61,156 bases of DNA from Nostocaceae cyanobacterium (lineage in GTDB: Bacteria > Cyanobacteriota > Cyanobacteriia > Cyanobacteriales > Nostocaceae). Below the pieces are notes generated by a model. It was not told where the DNA came from. It ran no database searches and worked only from the letters and a program-made list of their open reading frames with translations. The DNA is taken from positions 1 to 61,156 of the forward strand of contig JASJCY010000018.1 in NCBI GenBank assembly GCA_030065825.1. The letters run 5' to 3'. Positions 46,514 to 54,749 of this stretch are shown here, piece after piece. Positions within the stretch are counted from its first letter, which is position 1; the number at the start of each line of letters is the position of its first letter. Both the position numbers and the translations under genes were made by a program.

Positions 46514-48946
46514 CTAGTTGCGTAGTGGTTTCTTCGTCTTCAACATGTGAGCAATTCGTTGTTGAGTTTCTGCTTTCTGTAACAGAGGTGTAAACATCTC
46601 CCGTTCCAATTCCAGCAGATAATCTTCATCAACCAGAGATGGTGCTGATAATTCCCCACCCGTGATGACGTAAGCTAGACGATTAGCAAGATAGCGGTCA
46701 TACTCAGTGATATAACCTCCTTGTTGCATAATGTAAGCTGCGTGTTCCAAAATAGCTCTCGCAGGACGACCAAGTACCATAATCGGGTTACGATGGGGTG
46801 GTATATACCCTATTTTGTCTAAGCAGATTACCTCCTGTTTGGCGATATACAGGCGATTATCAGCGTTCATGACTATTTTGGCATTAGCCGGGAGAAAGCC
46901 TAGTTCCTGAGCCTCGTAGGCGCTTCTGGAGACCTTTGCCATACCGATGGTTTCAAACCCTTGCATCAGGAAAGGTTGGATATGATGGGAGGATTCTGTA
47001 GCAGCGCGATTTGCAGCCCATTTTGCCATACGCATGATACCACCAGCACCGGGAATTAGTCCTACTGCAAGTTCTACGAGTCCGATGTAGGTTTCAGCAG
47101 CTGCAACTATATGGGGACAAGCCATGACTAATTCACAACCCCCTGCTAAAGCACGTCCGTGGATAGCGGCTACAATGGGTTTGGGGAAGTAGTGAATTCT
47201 TTGTAAGAGGGATTGATATGTGACAATTAGGTTGACAATTGGTTCCATGCTTCCCGATTTTGCTAGCATTCCCATCTCTGCTAAATTTGCACCAGCAGAG
47301 AAGTTGACACCCTCGTTACCAATTACTAATCCTCGGAAATCCCCTTTTTCAATCATATCCAGGATTTGAGCGAAACCTTCGATGACTTTGAGGCTGAGGG
47401 TATTACCTTTGGAACGAAATTCGTATAAGGCTACTTTGTCTCCTAAGTCTAATAAGGCTGCTTCGGAATTCTCCCACAGAATACGTTTGGGGTCAGATTT
47501 GATTACAGTCAGGTTGATTTCATCTATCTTGTGGAATGAGTATCCCCACTCGTCCTTTTTCTGGGATGAGTTTGGGGGAATATTCTCAGATACGTCTCCC
47601 CACTCGTCCTTTTTCTGGGATGAGTTTGGGGGAATATTCTCAGATACGTCTCCCCACTCGTCCTTTTTCTGGGATGAGTATCCCCATCCGTCCTTCTCTA
47701 GGGAATTTACCCAATCTGGGACGGAGATACCATGTGCTTTCATATCAGCTATCACTGTCTCCAATCCCAAGACATCCCAAATTTCAAATGGTCCAAGTTC
47801 CCAGCCAAATCCCCAGCGCATAGCCTTGTCAATATCTGCGGGATTATCAGCAATTTCGGGAATCCGATGGGCACTGTATGCTAGGACTTTAAGTATAAAC
47901 TGTTGGAAGAATTTACCAGCACGACTTTGGTCTTGATATAAAGTCCTTAACCGTTGTCCTAAATCAGGAATTTTGGCGATCGCTTTTATATCTCCCAAGT
48001 TCATAGGTTTAGCAGACTCGTAAACCAGAGTTACGGGATTAATAGAAAGAATTTCCTTACCTTGTTTTTTGTAAAATCCTTGACCTGTTTTTGCTCCTAA
48101 TGTCCCGGTTTCTACTAGTTTGTTAAGTAAGGGAGGAACGCGGAATATATGCCGGTTTTCGTCCTGGGGAATTGCTGGATAGAGATTTTCTGCTACATAT
48201 ACTAGGGTATCTAATCCTACTAAATCCGCAGTCCGGAAAGTAGCTGATTTTGGTCTACCGACGATGGTTCCTGTCAGAGTGTCAATTTCTTCAATGGTAT
48301 ATCCCCCACTATCAGTTAATGCTTTAATAGCCAGCATCATTGCATACATACCGATGCGATTCCCGATGAAGTTGGGGGTATCTTTGGCTATGACTACTCC
48401 TTTACCCAGATATAAACTAGCAAACCATTCCATTCTTGCTAGTACTTCTGCGGAGGTATCTGGTGTGGGAATTAGCTCTAGTAACTTGAGATAACGGGGT
48501 GGATTAAAAAAGTGAGTGCCTAAAAACCTTTCACGGAAAGATTCTGAGCGTCCTTCGGCAATCATATGAATGGGTAAACCACTAGTATTTGTAGATACGA
48601 TTGTGTCATCGCGGATGGTGTTTTCTACCCTTGTCATTAATTGCTGTTTGATAGTCAAATTTTCTATTACAGCTTCTATTACCCAATCAACATTTGCAAG
48701 ATAGTCAAAATGTTCGTCGAAGTTACCTAGAGTTATTCTCCGGGCTGTTTTGTCTGTAAAAAAGATAGGAGGAGATTGTTTTTGTGCCTTTTTAAATGCG
48801 GTTTCTACTAATTTGTTTTTATTCTCATTTTTGGCAGGAATATCAAGTAGATATACAGTCATTCCAGCATTAGCTAAATGGGCTGCTATTTGAGTTCCCA
48901 TCACCCCTGCACCCAGGACTGCGGCTGTTTGGAAAGGTTTAAACAT
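46514..48946 (-). CDS. 3-hydroxyacyl-CoA dehydrogenase / enoyl-CoA hydratase (FadB/FadN-like)
   Basis: An 810-residue bifunctional beta-oxidation enzyme with the dehydrogenase first, as in Bacillus FadN. The NAD-binding AAVLGAGVMGTQIAAHLA is at the N-terminus, then GTHFFNPPRYLKLLELIPT and a hydroxyacyl-CoA dehydrogenase C-domain. A crotonase-fold hydratase follows, with NFSAGANLAEMG and GRALAGGCELVMAC. The joint between the domains (about residues 415-470) contains an unusual tandem repeat of 18 residues (SSQKKDEWGDVSENIPPN), encoded by perfect 54-bp DNA repeats. Both catalytic parts look intact. It lies between fadD-like and fadA-like genes on the same strand. Confidence 0.92.
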   Translation of the reverse strand: MFKPFQTAAVLGAGVMGTQIAAHLANAGMTVYLLDIPAKNENKNKLVETAFKKAQKQSPPIFFTDKTARRITLGNFDEHFDYLANVDWVIEAVIENLTIKQQLMTRVENTIRDDTIVSTNTSGLPIHMIAEGRSESFRERFLGTHFFNPPRYLKLLELIPTPDTSAEVLARMEWFASLYLGKGVVIAKDTPNFIGNRIGMYAMMLAIKALTDSGGYTIEEIDTLTGTIVGRPKSATFRTADLVGLDTLVYVAENLYPAIPQDENRHIFRVPPLLNKLVETGTLGAKTGQGFYKKQGKEILSINPVTLVYESAKPMNLGDIKAIAKIPDLGQRLRTLYQDQSRAGKFFQQFILKVLAYSAHRIPEIADNPADIDKAMRWGFGWELGPFEIWDVLGLETVIADMKAHGISVPDWVNSLEKDGWGYSSQKKDEWGDVSENIPPNSSQKKDEWGDVSENIPPNSSQKKDEWGYSFHKIDEINLTVIKSDPKRILWENSEAALLDLGDKVALYEFRSKGNTLSLKVIEGFAQILDMIEKGDFRGLVIGNEGVNFSAGANLAEMGMLAKSGSMEPIVNLIVTYQSLLQRIHYFPKPIVAAIHGRALAGGCELVMACPHIVAAAETYIGLVELAVGLIPGAGGIMRMAKWAANRAATESSHHIQPFLMQGFETIGMAKVSRSAYEAQELGFLPANAKIVMNADNRLYIAKQEVICLDKIGYIPPHRNPIMVLGRPARAILEHAAYIMQQGGYITEYDRYLANRLAYVITGGELSAPSLVDEDYLLELEREMFTPLLQKAETQQRIAHMLKTKKPLRN
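47544..47700. repeat. 54-bp in-frame tandem repeat inside the fadB-like gene
   Basis: Unit starts at 47544, 47598 and 47652: two identical full units plus a partial third. Each contains CCCCACTCGTCCTTTTTCTG and keeps the frame (18 codons). It is a candidate variable-length linker. Confidence 0.9.
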
Positions 48947-49116
48947 AGTTTGATTCTCCGTGATTGAGACTACACCTTATCCTCTTTCCCTCTCCTTATA
49001 AACAGACAGAAAGTAGTTTCTTGTGAGGTAGAAGAAGAATGTTGTGAGGACGGGGTGAGGTTTTATACTGTACTGACTTGAAAATCGAATTGTTACCTGT
49101 TTCTTGTTCCTTATGT

Positions 49117-49232
49117 CATATCTTGCACCATTTTCAACAAAACCAAAAAAAGCGGGTTTCTAAACGCAAAATTTAGGCAAAGAGGATTAGTCATTCTCAA
49201 GAAACCCGGTTTTTAACCCAGGTGCAAGATGT
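49117..49232. mobile_element. MITE family C, copy 2 (116 bp, inverted)
   Basis: CATATCTTGCACC and GGTGCAAGATGTG ends with internal GCGGGTTTCTAAACGC and GAAACCCGGTTTTTAACCC. It is the reverse complement of the element at 20622-20737, with few differences and equal length. Confidence 0.85.
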
Positions 49233-49235
49233 GTG

Positions 49236-49444
49236 TTATTCCCTATTCTCTATTCCCTATTCCCTATTCTCTATTCCCTATTCCCTATTCTCTATTCCCT
49301 CCTTATTCCCTATTCCCTATTCTCTATTCCCTCCTTATTCCCTGTTCCCTATTCCCTCCTTATTCCCTATTCCCTATTCTCTATTCCCTATTCCCTCCTT
49401 ATTCCCTGTTCCCTATTCCTTATTCCCTATTCCCTATTCCCTGT
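49236..49444. repeat. Heptamer array (TTCCCTA/TTCTCTA)
   Basis: About 28 units of 7 bp, mostly TTCCCTA with TTCTCTA and longer TTCCCTCCTTA variants. A higher-order pattern repeats the CTCCTTATTCC block four times. It ends at the stop codon of the fadD-like gene. Confidence 0.95.
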
Positions 49445-49445
49445 C

Positions 49446-51548
49446 TTATGAATTCAAGGATTTAGCAAAAGCGGGACATGAAGCTTGGGGAAGGGAAGGA
49501 CACAGGGATGCAAGAATATCCTTGTTTGTATCTCCATTTTTCTTCGTCTTAGAGTCCCGAACTTCTTCGTAAATAGCATCTATTTGTTGAGAAAATACTT
49601 CTAACACCTTTGTCCGCATCACCTCCTGATTGGGAGTTAGCATTCCATTCTCAACGGTGAGGACAGCGTTAATTAGTTGGAAGCGTTTGATTGTTGACCA
49701 ATAGGGTAAGTGACAGTTAGCTGCATCGACTAATGTCTGATAGAGGGCGATAATACAAGGATGCTGTAATAACTCCTGTGTCGGTAAGTTAATCCCCATA
49801 GTTTGCGCTGTTAAATGTAACTGCTGCAAATCTGGGAAAATTAACACGGCACAGAATTTACGTTCCGAACCCACAGCGATCGCATATGCTATCAGAAGAG
49901 ATTCTTCCAGCTTGGTTTCTAGGGGTTCTGGGGTGACGTATTTACCTGTGGAGAGTTTAAAGCGGCTTTTCTTTAACCCTGTAATCTTCAGGAAACCCTC
50001 TGGGGTAAATTCTCCCAAGTCCCCTGTATGTAACCAACCGTCAGGGTCAATCAATTGTTTACTGGCTTCGGGATTTTTGTAATAGCCTTGGGTGTTATAA
50101 GGTCCTCGGACGAGAATTTCTTTATCCTCAGCTATGGCAATTTCTAACCCTGGTAAGGGTATACCTACAGTACCAGCACGGTTAAATTTACCACGATTAC
50201 AAGTTACCGCTGAACTTGTCTCTGTTAAGCCATAGCCTTCAAAAATCCTCATTCCCGCAGCAGCGAATAAATTAGCAATTTCGGATTTTAAGGATGCACC
50301 ACCACTAATGATGTATTTAATCCCACCTCCAAATACTGTACGCCAACGAGAAAAGACTAACCAATCTGCAATCTTCAACATCAAGGCATAGATACCCTGT
50401 GGTTGTTGTCCCAGTTGATAGCGTTTACCCAGATTTAATGACCAATTAAACAAGAATCGGGAAATTCCCTTGGTCTTACTTCCCTCTTCCAGGATTTTGC
50501 TGTAAACTTTTTCTAGTAATAGTGGTACGGTGGCAAATATTGTCGGTTTTACCTGCCTCAGATGTTTAATCACCCGGTTGGGGGTGGTAAAGTAAATGCT
50601 GTGTCCATAGTTAATATGAGCGTAAACTAAAACACGGGAGAAGACATGATTTAGGGGTAAATATGAAAGAATTACCTCCTTGTGTGCAAACTCCAAAGTG
50701 GAAATGCCACTAAACATAGCCAGTGCATTGGCACAGAGATTTTCATGGGTAAGCATCACCCCTTGCAGTTCTCCCTTAGCACCGGGTATATAAATAATTG
50801 TAGCTAAATCACTGGCTGAGGCAACGTTATATAACTGCTTGCGCTTGTTATGGTCAATTTGAGTTTCTCCCCTCCCACCTATCTCCTCCAGGGAAAATAC
50901 CTGGATACATGGCGGAAATTGTGGACAAGTTCCCTCAAATCCATCTGCAAAGCTAAACTCTGGAACACAAAGACATAACTCCCCAGGAATTTCTCTTACT
51001 TCTCCTTCCTCCTGTTTGTTCTTCTTTCCATTAAGTTGACAAGTTAATCGTTCCTTCCGTATTTCTTCCCAGTCACTTGGAACATCAGCAACAATTACTG
51101 CTTGTAAATTGGGTACATTCCATAGATAAGGAACAATCTGCACCAGCAAGTCTAAGTTAGATACAATCAGGACTTTGGCTTCTGCATGACCCATCATAAA
51201 AATGATATGCTCGATAGTCTGGGTGATATCAATGGGTACATCCACCAAACCCCCAAGCAAACAAGCCATGTCTGCTATGCAGAAATTGACATCGCTGTGC
51301 ATCAATAAAGCAACGCGATCGCCTTTGTTTAAACCTAAGTCCCATAAACCTAATGCTAACTCTTCCACATCAGCCTGAAATGCTTGATTAGAAAGAGTTT
51401 CCCAACCTCTCCCCCTCCAGTGATTAAAAGCAGAGGAGTTAGGGAGACGATCGCACCCTTGTTTTAACAATGAAGGTATAGTCCGTCCCAAAATCAATTT
51501 ACCAGAATTGGCAGGTGCTCGATATATTTTTCTCTTATCGACAAACAT
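49446..51548 (-). CDS. AMP-dependent acyl-CoA synthetase-like protein (FadD-like)
   Basis: A 700-residue ANL-superfamily enzyme related to long-chain fatty acid-CoA ligases, which activate fatty acids with ATP and CoA. Recognised motifs are LPLNHVFSRVLVYAHI, ISGGASLKSEIANLF, FEGYGLTETSSAV, GWLHTGDLGEF and LSTGKYVTPEPLE (catalytic A10 lysine present). The phosphate-binding loop, normally YTSGTTGxPKGV, reads IYIPGAKGELQGVMLTH. The conserved Ser/Thr-rich turn and the Lys are missing, so adenylation may be impaired or the specificity altered. It lies upstream of fadB/A/E-like genes on the same strand. ATG at 51548. Confidence 0.85.
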   Translation of the reverse strand: MFVDKRKIYRAPANSGKLILGRTIPSLLKQGCDRLPNSSAFNHWRGRGWETLSNQAFQADVEELALGLWDLGLNKGDRVALLMHSDVNFCIADMACLLGGLVDVPIDITQTIEHIIFMMGHAEAKVLIVSNLDLLVQIVPYLWNVPNLQAVIVADVPSDWEEIRKERLTCQLNGKKNKQEEGEVREIPGELCLCVPEFSFADGFEGTCPQFPPCIQVFSLEEIGGRGETQIDHNKRKQLYNVASASDLATIIYIPGAKGELQGVMLTHENLCANALAMFSGISTLEFAHKEVILSYLPLNHVFSRVLVYAHINYGHSIYFTTPNRVIKHLRQVKPTIFATVPLLLEKVYSKILEEGSKTKGISRFLFNWSLNLGKRYQLGQQPQGIYALMLKIADWLVFSRWRTVFGGGIKYIISGGASLKSEIANLFAAAGMRIFEGYGLTETSSAVTCNRGKFNRAGTVGIPLPGLEIAIAEDKEILVRGPYNTQGYYKNPEASKQLIDPDGWLHTGDLGEFTPEGFLKITGLKKSRFKLSTGKYVTPEPLETKLEESLLIAYAIAVGSERKFCAVLIFPDLQQLHLTAQTMGINLPTQELLQHPCIIALYQTLVDAANCHLPYWSTIKRFQLINAVLTVENGMLTPNQEVMRTKVLEVFSQQIDAIYEEVRDSKTKKNGDTNKDILASLCPSLPQASCPAFAKSLNS

Positions 51549-51949
51549 TTTTACAAGCAGAGTCTATAACTCTGTAATTTGCTCGTGATTTTCAAAAATA
51601 TCAACCTAGCTAAAGCGCAAAAATAATATTCGGATTGAAGAGTTTAAATACAATTCAAACCAAACATATTTTCTTTACTAGCTATGTTTAATGTGGCAAT
51701 TCAAAATTAATTGAAATTTGCCTCAACTAAAATCCAATAGCTATTTCAAATCCATACTTATGATACCAGACCCAATTTAGACCTAATATCTCCTTTTGAT
51801 TTACTATTTATAGAATGGCAGTATTTATACTTATAATTTGACTTTGGCTCTGCCATGCCTCAATGTCTTTAATGGTGTACAAAGTACATAATATCAATAT
51901 AGCTCATGGTGGGGATCAATTGCCACATTTGTAACTTTTTAGTAAAAAA
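51549..51949. other. 400-bp intergenic, nothing recognised
   Basis: AT-rich spacer between the lipase and FadD-like genes, both on the minus strand. It probably holds the fadD promoter. No gene, repeat or defined site is seen. Confidence 0.4.
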
Positions 51950-52864
51950 CTACTCGATATTAATGGTTTCTGATTGTAAAGTTGGTACTTTTATAGCGCA
52001 AGTTACTGACTGTGCATTACTACCTCCACTTAAATGTTGTTCTAGCCATTCACCCAAGTCGCTGAGTATGTCTTGGTAATTAAATTCCTGGTGTAAATCA
52101 TGATAATCTCCTGGATACACATAGAGTTTCTTATCAGGTAAACAGACTCGTTGGAAAAAGTCGAAACTCGATTCCGGGGGTATAACTCGGTCTGTACTCC
52201 CATGAAGAATCAATAAAGGAACTTGTAAATCGCAGGCATGATCCTGTACCCACTTTTCTGTGGCAAAATACTCTCTAGCAAGTCTAGCGCTACCGTATTC
52301 ATGGCGTAATGGATCTTTTTCTTCAGGGGTAAGTACCTTGTGAGTAGATGACTTGCGATTGTGTTTTTGTTTATTACTGAGTCTGAGACTAAAACGAGGT
52401 AAAATCCCCGAAAGCATCAGTCCCAAGGCTACTTTTAGTCGGGGAATCCGGACTTTACCAATAGCAGGTGCAGTTAAGATAAGTCCCTGTAAACTTTCCG
52501 GGAAGTGCAAAGCATAGTCTAAAGCAATGACAGCACCTAAACTATGTCCCCACAAAAAGCAAGCACAACTAGGTCCTCTTTCCTGAACCCGCAATAAAAA
52601 TGTGTGCAAGTCTTCTCGAAACTCAGACCAAGCATTGATATGTCCCCGTTGTCCGGGTGAACGTCCATGTCCCCGCAAATCAAAGGCATAAACCGCATAT
52701 CCTTGCTGAGTCAAATATTGGACGATACTATCAAATAATCCACTATGGGCACCCAATCCATGTACAATGGCTACAATTGCCTGTACTTCTACTTCGGGTT
52801 GCCAACTTTGGTAGTAGAGGTTAAATCCTCCTGAACCATTGAAAGTCCCTTCTATGTGTGTCAT
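51950..52864 (-). CDS. Monoacylglycerol lipase / lysophospholipase-like hydrolase
   Basis: A 304-residue alpha/beta hydrolase of the monoglyceride-lipase type. The oxyanion motif VHGLGAHSGLF, the nucleophile S108 in LWGHSLGAV, the acid D225 in HGSTDRVI and the base H255 in PGDYHDLHQE are all present. The FDLRGHGRSPGQRGHI segment is typical of the family. It would release free fatty acids from glycerolipids or lysolipids. It is the first gene of the minus-strand series leading into the beta-oxidation genes, which suggests lipid turnover feeding that pathway (inference). ATG at 52864. Confidence 0.85.
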   Translation of the reverse strand: MTHIEGTFNGSGGFNLYYQSWQPEVEVQAIVAIVHGLGAHSGLFDSIVQYLTQQGYAVYAFDLRGHGRSPGQRGHINAWSEFREDLHTFLLRVQERGPSCACFLWGHSLGAVIALDYALHFPESLQGLILTAPAIGKVRIPRLKVALGLMLSGILPRFSLRLSNKQKHNRKSSTHKVLTPEEKDPLRHEYGSARLAREYFATEKWVQDHACDLQVPLLILHGSTDRVIPPESSFDFFQRVCLPDKKLYVYPGDYHDLHQEFNYQDILSDLGEWLEQHLSGGSNAQSVTCAIKVPTLQSETINIE

Positions 52865-53740
52865 TTCACCATTTTCTCGAAATGCATTGTTTCAGGTTCA
52901 GGTCTCAGGATGCAGATGGAAATGTTTGACAAAGTCTTAGTTTGCCAATAAAACTTTCTCCAGCTGATAGTCAGCAAGAATATTGCTGTTTTAGGACTAA
53001 AGTCCTGACTGCAAACTAGTAGTTCACCGAATTAATTATTTTAGGGGTAACACATCCCCGACTTCTCTAAGAAGTGGAGGATCTAAACATCCACGACTCA
53101 TTAAAATTAATGTCTTGAACTACTAATCACATCAATATCTGAGACCTCAAACATTCTTGTTTTTGAAGCTATGAGGTCTGATGGGGTCAAAAGTCAAAAG
53201 TATGGGAATATTAGCTATCTAGTATCTATTCTATCCTATTTTTCCCAAGGTGGGAAAATTAGGCAGTTCAGGTATACTCTAAACGAATTAATGATTGTAG
53301 CGATCGCACTTGACAATCAAGACAGTCCCTAGGAAAAGTTAAGTTTTTAGCCGTTGAAATTATAAGACCTATACCCCGCAAGATGTAGGGTGTGTTACAC
53401 CGTAGGTTAACGCACCTTAAATTGTTGATGGTGCGTTGCGTTACGCGACAACAGACCCTACATTTAAACTTGCAATTTTTCAAATATCCCATATTTGGGG
53501 TGCAAGCATTGCACCCCTACAAATTTACTTTGTTTATTGGTTAAGAGGAAATTGATTTCAGGGTGGGTGAGAAAGACAGCAAATCAACCATTTCTAGTAC
53601 TCCACCAAGTAAACTATGCGGGGTTAATAAGGAAAGAACAAAGTTTTTTCTCCCCCCTCTTCCCCCTCTCCCCCCTCTTCCCTCTCTCTGCCTTTACCCG
53701 GCAATCTTGGTTTGGTCGAGTAGTAGATTCAGTTGATCTG
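52865..53740. repeat. Gene-free region with dispersed palindromes
   Basis: No gene seen. A degraded CCCCGACTTCT / AGAAGTGGAGG palindrome is at about 53055-53082. A GTAGGGTGTGTTACACC ... GGTGCGTTGCGTTACGC repeat is at 53387-53463. GGGGTGCAAGCATTGCACCC is at about 53498-53518, and CCCCTCTTCC runs at 53650-53690. Confidence 0.6.
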
Positions 53741-53820
53741 TTTTGCGGATTTTACGGTTGCTTGATTGTATTTATAGTATTGAAACACTTACAATACTCA
53801 TAATCATTGCCACTACTCCC
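53741..53820 (+). promoter_or_regulatory. Putative promoter of the EACC1-like gene
   Basis: TTTTGCGGATTTTACGGTT (53741-53759) is identical to 41344-41362, which precedes another small frame. It is followed by TTGATTGTATTTATAGT, giving a possible -10 (TATAGT). The shared string may be a promoter element or simply a repeat. Confidence 0.3.
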
Positions 53821-54204
53821 ATGTCCAATATCCAACTCAGCATTTCCCTTCCCCAACTAGGTTTAGACGACGAACAATTACAAGCAGAAGTCGAAAACTT
53901 ACTTCCCCAGATTAGAGAAGTAGATGGGGTAGAAAACGCAGCTTTGGTGGACGTTTCAGAAGCACCACCAGGTTCCAAATCTGTTACGGGTTACGTTTTG
54001 GGGATGTTAAAAACATCAATAGAGTCAGGACACTTGAAAACTGTTTTTGACTTCCTGCGCGATCGCTTTGGTAATAAACCCATTAAACTAGTACTCAAAG
54101 CCTCTGATGGTAGAGAATTGAATCTAGAAGTCAGCAGTAAGGAGGAGTTAGAATTTGCTAGACAGCAAGCAGAGGAGTTTCTCAAGAATACTAAAACTGT
54201 GTAG
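53821..54204 (+). CDS. EACC1-like effector-associated constant component
   Basis: A 127-residue acidic alpha/beta protein: a beta segment (IQLSISLPQLGLDDEQLQAE), a helix ending LLPQIREV, the turn VSEAPPGSKS, a helix with LKTVFDFLRDRFG, then IKLVLKASDGRELNLEVSS and a C-terminal helix. The order strand, PPGS(K)S turn, helix, and V.V...DGRE..V matches EACC1, a small non-variable partner found beside effectors in counter-invader conflict systems of multicellular bacteria. Assignment is by pattern only. It precedes the caspase gene on the same strand but is separated by a ~470-bp tandem repeat array. ATG at 53821 is chosen; the frame extends to 53743. Confidence 0.65.
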   Translation: MSNIQLSISLPQLGLDDEQLQAEVENLLPQIREVDGVENAALVDVSEAPPGSKSVTGYVLGMLKTSIESGHLKTVFDFLRDRFGNKPIKLVLKASDGRELNLEVSSKEELEFARQQAEEFLKNTKTV

Positions 54205-54221
54205 GATTGCTGACATAATAA

Positions 54222-54690
54222 GGCTTACGCAAAGAAACCGTGTTTCTACGATAAATAGTCGGTTTGAATCTTATATCTACGAAAAAACCCAAAGAAACCG
54301 GGTTTCTACGATAAATAGTCGGTTTGAATCTTATATCTACGAAAAAACCCAAAGAAACCGGGTTTCTACGATAAATAGTCGGTTTGAATCTTATATCTAC
54401 GAAAACACCCAAAGAAACCGGGTTTCTACGATAAATAGTCGGTTTGAATCTTACTATCTACCTATCTACGAAAAAACCCAAAGAAACCGGGTTTCTACGA
54501 TAAATAGTCGGTTTGAATCTTACTATCTACCTATCTACGAAAAAACCCAAAGAAACCGTGTTTCTACGATAAATAGTCGGTTTGAATCTTACTATCTACC
54601 TATCTACGAAAAAACCCAAAGAAACCGGGTTTCTACGATAAATAGTCGGTTTGAATCTTATATCTACGAAAAAACCCGGTTTCTATCTTC
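54222..54690. repeat. Seven-copy tandem array of 60/68-bp palindromic units
   Basis: Seven units each contain AGAAACCGGGTTTCTACG and the AAATAGTCGGTTTGAATCTT tail. Spacing is 60 bp for some units and 68 bp for others that carry an extra ACTATCTACC step. Two units have CCGTGTTT instead of CCGGGTTT. An open frame across the array reads repeated TQRNRVSTINSRFESY, but this follows from the repeat and is not taken as a gene. The array lies between the EACC1-like and caspase genes. Confidence 0.95.
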
Positions 54691-54749
54691 GCGTGGGTAA
54701 GTCCTGGATAATTCATAACTCATAATTCAAAGCTGTGTAAAATGGGGAA

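Noticed and set aside
47382-47936. 184-codon frame antisense to the fadB-like gene
   Set aside because: Antisense to intact catalytic domains; its repeats are the complement of the 54-bp coding repeat.
49222-49572. Plus-strand frames full of SLFPIPY repeats
   Set aside because: They are translations of the TTCCCTA heptamer array in all three frames, not genes.
53268-53492. Minus-strand 74-codon frame with several CRV/CVN cysteines
   Set aside because: It translates a GTAGGGTGTGTT-type dispersed repeat; no zinc-finger spacing or ribosome-binding site.
54155-54700. 181-codon open frame across the tandem array, encoding repeated TQRNRVSTINSRFESY units
   Set aside because: The frame is open only because a stop-free repeat of 60 or 68 bp is copied; the same array is also open on the other strand, there is no ribosome-binding site, and the palindrome occurs elsewhere as non-coding DNA.
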